Assembly (NCBI RefSeq): GCF_000002235.5
Contig: NW_022145599.1
Coordinates: 27,479,856-27,543,855 of the forward strand
From: Strongylocentrotus purpuratus
Taxonomy: Eukaryota; Echinodermata; Echinoidea; Camarodonta; Strongylocentrotidae
Reading direction: 5' to 3'
Length of the DNA stretch: 64,000 nucleotides
In this document: positions 1 through 13,500 of the stretch, piece by piece
How positions within the stretch are numbered: position 1 is the stretch's first letter
Layout: each line of letters begins with the position of its first letter
Made by a program: the position numbers and the translations under genes
The notes under the pieces: generated by a model
Databases searched by the model: none
What the model was told of the DNA's origin: nothing
The model's input: the letters and a program-made list of their open reading frames with translations, nothing else

Positions 1-126
1 TAGCACATCCTTGGTGTTCTCCTCAAGTTGGTTGGTGGATGGCCACTGTACTTATCTATCTATTTGATGCTACTCCATGGTCTGTACTGGTCAATGCTTA
101 CAGGTATTTGTGTGTTGTTCCTTTAG

Positions 127-311
127 GTCCTGCAGTGAGAAAATCCACCTCCCTGCAAACCCAGAAGAAAGAGGAAGAGACCCGCAAGTGGGCAAGCACT
201 CCCAAGGACGACGTCTCAGCCATCCAGAGAGCCATGGCTGCAGAGAACAAGGTTGCCAAGGCAACACGAACCCAGAGCAGGGCCAGGACAGCTCCTAAGG
301 AAGAAACCAAG
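127..311 (+). CDS. KATNIP: KATNIP exon 1 of window
   Basis: Preceded by a pyrimidine-rich acceptor (cctttag) and followed by gttagt. It encodes a charged linker containing VSAIQRAMAAENKVAKATRT, comparable with the human AIQVENAALQRALLSRK stretch. It starts with two bases of a split codon and ends on a codon boundary. Confidence 0.8.
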
Positions 312-1501
312 GTTAGTTGTCCTGTATTGCATTAGTTTGCATTAATGTTATCACAGGAAGAAAAAAAATCCTTCCTTCTTTTGAGCAAGGCTGTTAGCAA
401 AAGTGTAAACATAATATCAAATTAACTCTGTTGGGGTGTTTTTTAAATATTTGCATTTTTTCAGGAAATTTGAAATCATTGTCCTCATAAGAAAAAATGA
501 AGACATGACATATTTTTGTATTGATGTGATGTATGGCAAAGAATAGTTCTTTGGGAATCTGAAGATATTGTACGTCATTGTTTTTTCTTTTTTCTTTTTT
601 TTCTTAAACCCTTCTTTAAAAAATCTGATGTTTTGTGATAAATGTCACGAAAATTTTCCAATGTGTATAAACTCAGTATGTATAGGTATTACAGTTTCAT
701 TTTTTTTTCAAATATTGAAATAAATATATCTTATCCCATTCTCATAGCCAATATCACCATCACCTGCTGATATGCCTAAGAGACCTGTGACTGTCATCCT
801 TCGCCATGGTGAGCAAGACCAAGCTGACATCGATCATGATGACCTTGAAGGGAAGGAGACTACTGAAGAGTTGAGTGCTTCGACCGACTCCTCAAGCCAT
901 GACCCGCTGCTCAACTCTCAGAATCTCGATGACCTGAAGCTAGCCATGGCCCTAGAGAAGGTCAAAGATATGGATGCTAAGTGAGTATGTTTGCCTTTTC
1001 AAAGGAGCAGGGCTATTTTGACCTTGAGAGCGGCAGCAGGAGAGGACTAATTATGGCCGTGTCTGTTGTATCAGTGCTAAAGATTGATGACACATGAAAA
1101 CGGAAAGAAAAAATTGGATCTAGGAACAACCCTGTGAAATTTTAAATCCATTGCAAAGGGTTTTAGCACTATTTATAGTTTCATAAACTGTGCATTCACA
1201 TTTGACAAATTGCATTATATGTTTTCAATTTGATGGTTCACATTTGTGAAAGTTTCATACCTCAAAATAATTTAATCACGATAGACACAACAGCAAATTT
1301 CTACAAGTTGCATAGTTTCTTGCCGTGAAAATGGCTGTTTCTGGTTTTACTGTCATGCATATAGTAGTCTGATTTCTGGTTCCAAGCTCTTGTGACCAGG
1401 CTACAAATACGATAAACTGAACATTTGTACTCTAATCGCATGGGGTATTTATGATATAATTTCCGTTTCGGTTTAATAAAATTTGGAGTGGACTATTAGG
1501 C

Positions 1502-1540
<39 letters not shown>

Positions 1541-4500
1541 GATGCTTTATGATTGAATTTTGCCATACTGCACTACTTAAAGCCACTTGCGCCCTCCATA
1601 TAGCAAACAATGCCTATTGGATGTTGGTCCCCCATGATCCTCTTTTTATTATGTTAATTGAGAGCTGATTTGGTGAGATAACCACCTATCAGTGACCTTG
1701 CAGGGAAGTCTAATCCCCCCTGGCCAAACTAGTGCATACAGGCTTTAATAGGATCTATTTTTCTCACTCTTGCAGGTCACAGAGGAGACTACTCAAGGTC
1801 CTTGGCAGGTTAGAGGACTCAACAAGCCCGAGATCATCCAGGAACACGCCTCGACGACACCAGCCACCAGGACAGTCAACTACAGAGGGCGCTGGTCACA
1901 GTGATATCTTCACAGGACCTAAGCTGGCTCCTCGCTCAAAGGTGCGAAACATGGAATTTAATCTCTTGGGAACTCTTTCGACATCCCTTTTAAACATGGA
2001 CTAAAAAGTCAACACCCATTTCAATGGGATGATGGTTTTGTGACATGGTGCCTGGGGGCCGTACAAGTACAAGATCAATGACTTCTCAACGCTGTGGCTC
2101 GACTTGTAATAATTATAATACTACCTTGTTCTTATATAGCGCTTTTCAGGACTGAAGGCCCTCTCGAACTTTACAGATACATGTATATATATATTATTAC
2201 CCCGGTCATCGGATTCAGGCTTACCTGCACACAATGTATGCACGTTCTCCACTCCCTGGGGAGTATTCCAGCAAGGCGTCATTTTTACAAGCGCACACTT
2301 GCTAAGCTAAGCACATTAGCTTTCGCATCTAACCGGGTACGCAATTGTTGTTGTTGGTTTGGTTTATTGAGAAATCACATCAAACAAGCAGCTCGCAGGC
2401 TGAAAATGTTCAATTTACAAACAAATTAAAAATATAGAGAGATATAAACATATACAAAACTAAAATACATATTGTAAGTCATTGTAAGATGAAATCGAAA
2501 TTGCGAAACAAAGTTATACAGTAATGTAATAATATACTTTCATGTTGAAGAACCAAGACGGTGGGAAGGAGAGAATGGAGAAGAAAAAAGGGAGTTGTTT
2601 GAGCAAAAGAGTTGAGAAAGTATTTAACAATTGCTAAACAAACATTTCTATTACAAAAAATGAAATTAAGCATTAAAAAAAAACCTATTGGATGGGATGA
2701 AATTAAACCGTAAAAGTCAAAATGAATAGAGATTCCGTTTTCCCCTTTAATATAAATGTAATGACAGCATTCATCTAGATCGAGAAAGTTGTTCAAATAA
2801 AATTAAAATGAGTATTTACATAACAATATAGTGTAATTTCGAATTAGATATTGCACATTACTTTGGAGAAAAAGACCCAAGTCAAAAAATTGGCAAGGGC
2901 ATGAACTTGTATTAAAAAAAATATATAAAAGAAGGGAACACTAATGACCTAATGAAACAACAGATTAAAATATGTTTACAGTTTTAGGCAGTCTGAGAGT
3001 AAATTGGATAAAAGTGTATATTGCAGACGTATTATTATACCGGTTTGTTTAAAACCAAATATCTATTAATGTGCATGAGAATAAGAAAGTTATTTGTCTA
3101 AAAAATATAGTACAGAGTGTATTTAACAATTGCTATTGTTAATTGTAATGACCTCATTCATCTGAAACAAGAAAAAATTGATATTTGAATAACAATATTA
3201 CATAATTTCGTATAAGATATTGCACATTATATTAGAGATAAAAAGCACAACATTAATATTTAGCAAGGGCATACAATTGAAGTTTAAAAAGAGAGGGAAC
3301 ACTAATGAATTAATAAAATAATGAAACGATTTATAGATTCGCGTTAAGCAGTCTTATTGCAGAGGGCATTGTTGACGAGCGGTACCGAGCAGTCCTACAC
3401 ATGGGGGTATCCAAGTGGTGCGAGTGACGTAGACGCCGGGAGGATATTTCGCTGCGTAGGGGCAGAAGGAAGTCTCGATGCCTGGAAGAAGCCAACAGGC
3501 TCTTGGCAAAGGAGAGCAGCAACTGCTCATGTCGCTCGGACATGCGATTGGTGCCAAGTGTTTCCAAAGCGTGTTCATAGGAGATGTACTGATCCCTCAG
3601 GATGATGCGACATATACGCTTTTGGATCCTCTCAATATCATTGGTTTGATTTGTTGTTTTGCTTGTAGACCACAATAGAGATGCGTATTCTAATAACGGA
3701 CGAGTATATGTGGAATATATATTCACTAGGTCGTGCATCGGGACTGACGCTTTCCGCAGACGACAAATCATGAATATTCTCCTTCCAGCTCTTGAGACCA
3801 CGTCGGAGATATGGCTATCCCATTTGAGATTCGCCTGTATAAGAACGCCAAGCAGCTTCAGGCAATTCGTGTCTTATATCGGTTGATTATTCAGATGTAA
3901 GCTCGGAGGATTCGCTCTGTTTTTGGAGAAGTCAATTGACATGGTCTTACTTTTCTGAACGTTGAATTTCATGTCATTTTCCTTACTCCAACATGTCAGC
4001 TTGTCGAGATGATCCGCTAACGTCGAGACGCCAGAAGTGGAGCGGATCTCAAGAATGCTCAAATCGTCCACATATTTCCACCGTTGATCGAAATCCATCA
4101 GAGCGTTGTTTACCAGCGATAGAAATATCAATTAACACCTGGGTGGAGAGTGGCAAATATAGACCAATGTCTTGACAAAGGACATTAGTGCCGCGGTGGG
4201 ACTTGAACCGCGGATCTTGTGATCCACAGTCCGGTGACATATCCACTCGTCCACAACACCTGAGTGTTTCACAACAATCAAATTTACTCATCCAAGCAGT
4301 ATACATAAGAATGTAATCAAATTTGCGGTTTAGTGTGTTAAGATATCCAAGAGCTATTTACGAATATTGAAAATAAAGTAATAACAGTATTTTTCATCAG
4401 GTGAGGTGCATAGGTTTTTGTACAGAAAATATGTTTCATTTGAAGATGGCCTCTAGATCAATGGTGTTTCAACAACAACAAAAATTCTTCTCTTTTTATC

Positions 4501-7500
4501 CCTACAGAGTGCATCAAGCTCAAAGTCAAGCTCACTTGAAACGTCATCTTCTGACCTTGAGGTCATCATTGAGATCAACTCTAACTGGGGTCATCCATCT
4601 AGAGTAGGGGTCACAGAGGTGCAGTTCTTTGACCTCGAAGGTCAAAGGTTAACCCTCCAACCATCAGGCCTGGATGTTCGGAATGCTTCAGAGAGCAAAG
4701 GAGAGCTTGCTAACATTGTCAATGCCAGGATGAAGGTACCTATACATTTTTTTTCTTTAAAAATAATATTTCTCCTGAAATAAAGTATTGCAGATACTAC
4801 CAATTGATGTATTATTATTTTTGTTTACAAATGTCACTCTTTATTTTGTGTTTCTAGGGGATAGAATGACTTTGATGGAAAATGGGTAGGTTTTGTGTCA
4901 ATCCACATGTGTTTGGTTTATCCACTTCTTTGCAGTTACAGATGCTTAATTTACTCCACATAATGTGAGTCACTTTAAAAAAAATAGTAATACAACTATA
5001 AAAAAAATACTAGTTGAGCTTTGAGTGAGAGGGGGTGATATTTTGACCTTACATCCTCTTTTCTTTGTATCCTCTCTGAGCCACGAAGGCTTTTCAAACC
5101 TTTTTAACAAATCATAATCTGTAAAACATTCTGTTCAATGTTGTTTGCTTTTTCCGGAATTGGTTTCGGAAGCATATGCTTATTTTCACCATGATTGATG
5201 AATTGGCAGTCAAAATATGAATGGTACTGCTTCTCATTTACAGACTACAAAAGAAAGAAACATGTGGAGCTGTGAGTATGAGAAGGGTTCTCCAGTCTTA
5301 CTGCTCTTCAGGATACCAGCCTCTTCAGCAGGGAGTGGTATCTCCAAAATGAGGATATGGAACTTCAACAAGACTCTGAAGGTTAGTTAGTGATTATTAT
5401 TTGTCCATCTTTGCTTGATACTGCATGAGGCCATTTTTTGTGAACAAAATATTTCTTGCAGATGAAAGTTGTATTCTTAATGATTAACACGGGCTACTCT
5501 ACATTGTACATGTTTGCACCTGCATTGCAAGCTCATTTTCATGTGTGTATTTCATAAAATTTTGCAATATTTACACAAAATAACAAGCTTAACAACTTAT
5601 AGTATATATCACTGCCATGAACTGGAGCAAATTTGGACTTATTGCATAAATGGACCTCTGTTAGAGTTTATTCTGAATTATTATCCATTTTTAAGCTATT
5701 ATCAATCTGTAACTAATTGAAGAAAGTCTTGTTTTAACATATCATAATATATGGATTTCCACTGGGTTTGAAGTGAACATTTGCCAAATATAAAGAAGAG
5801 AACTTTTAAAACCTAAAAATCTTTTTTGTGTCTAAAGTAATAATCAAAGATGGCATATCATTTATGATTGTACTCAAACATTTGTTTGTGTTTTTTTGTT
5901 TTCATCTGTTTCCTGTAGGATTTGAGCATTGGTATCAAAGAGGCCAGGATACTTCTTCAAGATAAGACTATATGGGAAGGAACATTGGACAAGGGGTGTG
6001 GAAACCAAGTCTTTGATTACAGTACAACCATTCCTATACCCATAGAAAATGCAACTACTAAAGACATTCTAGGTAACAGTGTTCCATCAAATGCATCAAA
6101 CCAGGAAAAACAAATTGCAACAATGAATCCAAATGTACAAAGAACTGAGCAATCAAAACAAGTGAAAAATGTGGAGCAGAGGTTGCATGGTGCTGGTGAC
6201 AAGAACCTAGGAAGCAAGCAGCCTCAGTCAAAGTCACTGGAAGGGAGGTTGTTGAATCCAAACAAGAGCAACTCAAACAGCAATGGGAATGAGGATGAGG
6301 ATGGGAGCGGAGAGTTACGCCGGAGCATAGCATTTGATATAGACCTGGATCTGTTCCCCTCCAAAGTAAAACCAGCCCAAGATGCTAAGTTGGATCAGAC
6401 TTTGAGCAGGGACTTGACTCAGACGCTCATTGACAAGAAAAAGACTAAAGGGCAAACAGTTTCTAAGCCTAAACCTTCAAGTGCCGCAGAACCTCAAAAA
6501 CCACATTCTAGCACGTCTTCAGCCCCTAAAGGGGAAAACCCCAAGATTAGTGTAGACCCAAAACATGCTACTCCAGCCTTGTCTGAATCTGTGGAGCCTT
6601 CTGTGAAGGATTCCGTTGGAGTTAGTCAAGACCTTGGACTGAGACCCAGTGTCTCGGAAAGCTTTAACCCTGAGGACCCCAGGCAGACCATTCGATGTGA
6701 GACCAGAGTACTGATGCGGTCCACCGATACCAGTCTAGATCTACCGGTGGTGGATGACAGCATTCAGATCTATGCATCACCAAACACCTCCCTCGATGCA
6801 AGCAGAGGTAAGGCCGCTGCATTGGATTGACTTGTATGTTGGTTGGTTGGTTCATTGATTAATTGATTGATTGACTGATTACCTGAGTGACTGAGTGACT
6901 GATTGACTGATTGACTGACTGATTGATTGATTGATTGATTGACTGACTGACTTACTGGCTGATTGACTGACTGACTGACTGACTGACTGACTGACTGACT
7001 GACTGATTGGCTGACTGACTGACTGACTGACTGACTGACTTACTGGCTGATCGACTGACTGACTGACTGACTACCTGGCTAACTGACTGATTAATTGATT
7101 GATTGACTGACTGACTGACTTACTGACTGATTGATTGATTGATTGACTGACTGACGTACTGGCTGATTGACTGACTGACTGACTGACTGACTGACTGATT
7201 GGCTGACTGACTGACTGATTGACTGACTGACAGAATGACTGACTGACTGACTGACAGATGTTTGGTTGATAATTTGATTTGTTGATTAATTAAATTGTTT
7301 CTTTATTTATTAATCAATTGATTACATGATTGCTTGATTAAATGATTGATTGAACACTTGATTGGCAATTTGTACCCTGAATAGGGATTTTAAAACCTTC
7401 ATCTTAATATATTGAGTGTATATACTACATGTAAGTAAGTTTGAAGTATGTTTACTGGTATATAGATTAGTGAAATACATCTTTTATCTACATGGAAAAA

Positions 7501-10500
7501 TAAAACTTCTGCCAATATAATATACAAGTCAGACTATTTAATTTCACAAATCAGGTAACTTCATAAAAACATTTTTAGGATGATTCTCAAAAGCAATCTT
7601 TAATTTGAAGAAGAATCGATTAAACAACCAATTCCAATCCATTTTCATTTGACATTCCATAATTTTTGTTATACTCTCCCGTTTCAGAGAAAACTCCTCT
7701 TGCCGATGATGATATAACTCCAAGAGCAGTTCCCATGGCGATGTCATCGTCTCCAAACAAGAAAGCTACTGCTAGTGAGCAGGATACCAGTTTTGACAAG
7801 GAGGAACCTTCCATGCTCGATCAACTTAAAGAGTTGACTGGGTGAGTTGGATATTGTGGGAGGTTATACTCTAAAATCTATTTAATGTAAATGTATCATG
7901 TTCAGAGTGGTGCCAGTTGAAAAAAATCATTAACAAATTGTAAGAATATGCTATCCTTTTATTGTCTTGTACACCGTGCTATGTTAATTTTGTTATGTTG
8001 GTATTTTGTGAACTAAGTTTTCTTGTAAACATTATTAATAACTAATATGAACATGTATCTAGGGAAGTTTTCTGTCTATTGATTACTGAGTAACTTGACC
8101 TTCTTTGTGCATTTGATCATACCTATCATGGTTTGTCTACTCCTTACATGTAGAACTTTGGTGAGCTCAGTGCAGTGTGCCTCTTCCTTTGATATATTAA
8201 TGAGTATTTTTATCAAATCTTTTTAGTCTTACTTGTTCTGCTAAATTATCACTATTCTACACATATTTCTATGAGAAGACATCTTACTTGTTCTTTTTTG
8301 GGTCATGATTTTCTTTAACTCTTAACTGTATTTTCAGAAATATTTCAGTATTTTCTGTTCTATTTATACCTGTAAGAAGCCAATATCTGTGAATTTTGTC
8401 CTCAAGCAAATTCCATTTTCACCAAAATGATGTTGGCAGCTATGTAAATTGATTGTCCATCCCTGCTCTCAGATATTCTGTTGTCATCTTTTGTAAAATC
8501 TCAAGTGGAATTTACACTTTGGCTTTTAAAGCCTGGTACAAGTGCGTACCTTAATCATCCTTTTATTTTCTTCTTTCATTTCGATATGCAACTATTACAA
8601 GGAAATACAAGAATTGCATTTTCTTTTTTGAATGTGGTATCTCTGAGAACCAACTTGGTATGTGTGTTCTGTGGCTGATTATCTTATGACCAAACTAATA
8701 CCCTATGACCCAATTATGAATAGATTTTGAAAGAAAAAAATTATTAGATCAAGTTTGAATATTGAAATTGGTACATTTTTCCTAAGTGAGGTCCTAAATG
8801 TTCACATGAATATCATTACCAAACTGTGGGATATTGTGGGCCTTTTGGTCAGAGATAAGGCCAAATAGGTTGTGATTCATATTAACTTCACACCAAATGA
8901 GTCACAAGACTGTTGTAGTTGACCTGTCCTTATCCCTTTCTGGAAGGGTCAAAGATCTGCAGTTTCGATATTGATATTGATATGACCATTTTGGACCCTA
9001 GCCATATACAATTCTTGTGTTATTGAAATTCTGTATATAATCCTATTCTATTTCTCTTCAAATCAAGTCTTAGTTGAGATGTAAGATGTGCAGTGGCCAT
9101 TTGATATTCTTCCATGTTGTTGGTATGTGCTTATTGTTGTCTTCTCTACCTTAACAGCAAACAACCTAAGAGTGAGCGCCCTCTCAATGAAAAGCCTTCG
9201 TGGCTCAAAGAGGATTCAAAGAAAAAGAGGGCGTAAGTCACAATATATCACCCCCTCCCACCCAAACTCCCGAACACATGTATTCATATAGACATTGTTG
9301 AGAGACTGCTTTATGAGATAAACATTAAGATTATTTTTTGTTAATACTGTAAAGCCCATAATCAACCCTCATCTACAAAATGTCTTCTTTAACTTCTCTG
9401 TAAATTCTCTTTAAATTCCTTTTCCGACTGTGAAGAGTCATTTCATATCATGCGCTATTATATTTCACTTAAAGTTTTCTATTCATTTTTGTAGCATTGA
9501 ACCTGTTTTTCTGAAAAACATTTAGCTGCTCCATTTTTCATTTTTCCGTGTGATTTGCTCTTTTCTCTCTCTGCAATCAAAGTACATCATCCTAGCATAT
9601 TTTTATCTCACAACTCCTTCTTTTAATAAACTATTGAATTAGATGCAGTATATACGTTTCAGCAGACTCTTTCACTTTGTTGTAGCTATAATTAACCTTT
9701 CAGTTGCTCTCTAAGTATATTTCAGTTCTTTCTTCTGATAGCCTTCATGTACATGTACACGCAACTCTTATGCAATGTGTAAGTAAATCCTTGATGAAAT
9801 CTCGAAATACTTTTATAACAATTTGGATGTTTTGCAGAGGTGCTTTTTTATAACTGTCATGATTGTTGAATGGTTTTTCTTTATCTTTTCCACTAGAACC
9901 AAACCAAAACAGAAGAAACCACCATGGCTGAATTTATTAGGTAAGATGGTAAATGGATAACATTCCCCCTCCCCCTTAAATTGCCTGAACTAGTAATGAT
10001 TTGTTTACATGTAGATATATTCAGATCAGACTCACATTCTTTGATTTGCATTGTACAGTTATTTGCTGTTGATCTAATTCCAATCTTATTCTTATCCAGA
10101 GTATTTAGAGTATCGCCTTTACTTTGCAGTTACAACATGTGATCTGTGACCAATAATATTATTTGATGTTAGCGCTCTGAGCCTTATGGGAATGGCGCCC
10201 TAAATGTTTATTGTATTGTATTGTATTGTATTATCTGCTTCACAACAAAGTATGAGGATAATGACCCCTTAAATCATGATAACATTTCAAGTAAACTAAT
10301 TGAGCCAATATAAACCCATAACAATCCATTCTCTCTAACAGAATAAGTGGACCTTTAAAGGTTTATTGAGCCAGTCCACAGATGCAGCAGTCTTCAGGGT
10401 TGAATGGAACAAATGTGTATTTTATCATCATTTATGATCTTGCTCTTTGCAGATAATGAAGTTGAATAAGGGCAATAGCAGTATATCAGAAGAAAATAAA

Positions 10501-13500
10501 GTTGACAATTGGATATCAGCAAGCCATTTCTTTCCTAGCAGTCAATTAAAAATTAATAAAAATCATCAATATCATATTTACCATGCATACATTCATCTTT
10601 CATAACATTGCTCTTTTCAGATGAAGTCAATAAGAGCAATAGCAGTATAGCAGAAGGAAAATAGTCTGACCCCTCAGGGAATAATTTTCCCGGTATCGCA
10701 TCGCAATTCGCGATGTATTTTCAGCCATTTGCGACGTATCTTTTTTCATGAATCGCAATTGCTGCGATGCAAGCCAAACGTACATTCATATACACAGACC
10801 GCCAATCCACAAACTACATACACCCTCGACGCTCCGATATCCGATCCATATATCCCAGGCAGGCTTGGCTAGGCCAGGCTGGCCAGCACTGAGCGCTAAG
10901 CGTACTACAGTCACTTTCTAACCGTGAAGCTACACACACCTACATAGCGCACTATCGGCGATGAGTGTCTACGGTCACCTTTTAGCCGTGAGTGTTGTTG
11001 CGATGCAGACAACAATGCACGCACGTGGTGAACTAATTATATATCCAGGGCAGGCTCAATCGCGCTCATGTGCGAGCTAATACTACGTGTTGTTGTTTAC
11101 CCTCGATACGATTCAAAGTTACTGGATTTATTTGGATTTAAGACTCGACTCGTCTCTGGATTTATTGTTGGACCAATATTTTTGTCATTTTCAAAACATG
11201 GTGTCAATTCGTGTAGTTACTGTGGAAGGTTGGATTAAGGATTTAGACCAGAAAAGGGAATGGATCGAGTATGAAGAAAGTGCTGGGAGATTACACCAGA
11301 ATCAATGTACATAAAATGTAGTAAGTATGCATTCATGACCAGATGTTGTGACGTCATTGTTTTTGCACTGTAATTTATAACATGAAAAAAAATTGCTATA
11401 CAAGTTCATCCAACTGCTATGCAAAAATTATTTTGTGTAGCAGATTTGCTATGCAAATTTTTGGCTGGAAATTATTCCCTGCCCCTAGATATCAGCAAAC
11501 CATTCCCTTTCCTAGTAGTTGGATAATCAGTATCATCAAAATCATATTTGATATGAATCATGAATGCATGTACCTTTCTTTAGTACAATCTTGCTCTTTG
11601 CAGATGATGAAGTCAATAAGAGCGATAGCAGTATCCCAGAAGAGGAAGAGGCTGACCCTCTGGATACAGGCAACCCCTGGCCTGGGATGCTGAGACGAAG
11701 CTCTGCTGATAGGAGACCTTCCCAAGAGATCCTGGACTATGATGAGACCACTTTGGAACCGACAGGGAGGAGGAGCAGGAACCAGGCCCCAAATCAACCC
11801 AAGATAGCAGGTTACTATTTAATGTTAGATGGTGGAGTGATGGTCCATTCAGCTAGTAGCGAGACTACATTGTACATAAACATGAGCTTTGGTGCAAATA
11901 TGCTTTGTTTGGATAATGTATCGTTTGCTGAGAACAATAAATCTTGATGCAAAAGTTTTTGCAAAACTGTCCTACCGGCTCTCAACATCTGATAAATGGA
12001 AGAGTTAGATATTATTGTAAAAAAGCACCTTGAGTTATACACCACTGCCACTGGAAGGAAATGTTTATTCTTATCTAGTGTTTGAAATTTACTTCTATGC
12101 ATATATAATTGTTTTTTGCATAGTCATGCAATTTAATTGCACAAGTCACTTTAATGCCTTATCTGTATCACCTGATGAATTGAAGATGGATGTATTCTAC
12201 ATTTTTGATGAATAAATGTTCTTATGACACTGAATCATCACCAGTGAGGTTAATTATAATATGAAGCCAAGCTAACTTCTAATGCGTACTATGGTATTTA
12301 GACTACTCCATTATTCTTTCATGTTATGATTTTATGACACCAAGCTACTGATCTTTCTTCTCCCAGCAATGGCCGATGACATGGAGGAGCTGCGATGGCG
12401 ACAGAAGGCCGCGGAGGGCGGTATGAGTGACGAAGATCACATGTCGCCCCCGGCCAGGTTCGACAAGCGCCCTCACCAGTCAAGAAGCCACCAGGAGTCG
12501 AGCTTAGAACAGTCGTGGACATCACTGTCTCTGTTTGACAAGTTTCAAAAGGGAAGACTAGCATCGAATGTGAACCTCGATGTAGAAGGTATTTGTTGAT
12601 CAAAGATACCATAGATATTCTATGCATAATCTAACTAATACATAATAGATATCAATAACAGAAAATTCTAAGAACAGGATACCAATAGAATACATGACAT
12701 TATTAGGTATTTATGGTTAGCTTTTGCATATTTGTATCTTCAAAAAGTCCTGGGGAAAAATCAGAAAAAAGGTTCAAAAAGTTACAAAACGTTACTGATT
12801 TTTGTCTCACCTGCGTAGCAAAAAAAGCGAGACATAGGCGCCGCTTTTCTGGTGACGGCGGCGGCGACGGCGTCAACATCAAAAACTTAACCTAAGGTTA
12901 AGTTTTTTAATTTTTAATATAATTTGGAGAGTATAACTCCTTAGTCAATAAAACTTGAACTATAGGGTTATCAAGTATCCCCAATCATGTGAGTTGAATT
13001 TCAGGTCACAAAGTCAAGGTCAAAGGTCATTTCAGGTCAACAGACTTAGACTATGTTGTGGCATCATTATCGAAAACTTAACCTAAGGTTAAGTTTTTGA
13101 ATTTTTGATATAATTTTGAAAGTATAAGTTCTTAGTCAGTGAAACTTGGACTATAGGGTTATCAAGTATCCCCAATCATGTGAGTAGAATTCAGGTCACT
13201 AAGTTAAGGTCAAAGGTCATTTTAGGTCAACAAACTTAGACTTTTTTGTGGCATCAATATCAAGATTTTGAATTTTTAGCATATTTTCAAAAGTGTTTGT
13301 TCAAACTCCATGAAACTTGTACCCAAGGGTTATCAAGTATCACAAGTCATATGACACAAATTCCAGGTAACAAGGTCAAAGGTCATTTTAGGTCAGTAGG
13401 CTTGGATTATGTTTTCACAACTTAATATGAGAATAAATGAATCAATTTTAATTTGTTCATGATTCTTAATCAATATTCACTTCAAAATTGTGATTATATC

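Noticed and set aside
2479-2796. 105-codon - strand frame
   Set aside because: AT-rich LINE tail; no family resemblance and no splice support.
4190-4265. Functional tRNA gene
   Set aside because: B box present, but no convincing acceptor or anticodon stem; SINE head is more likely.
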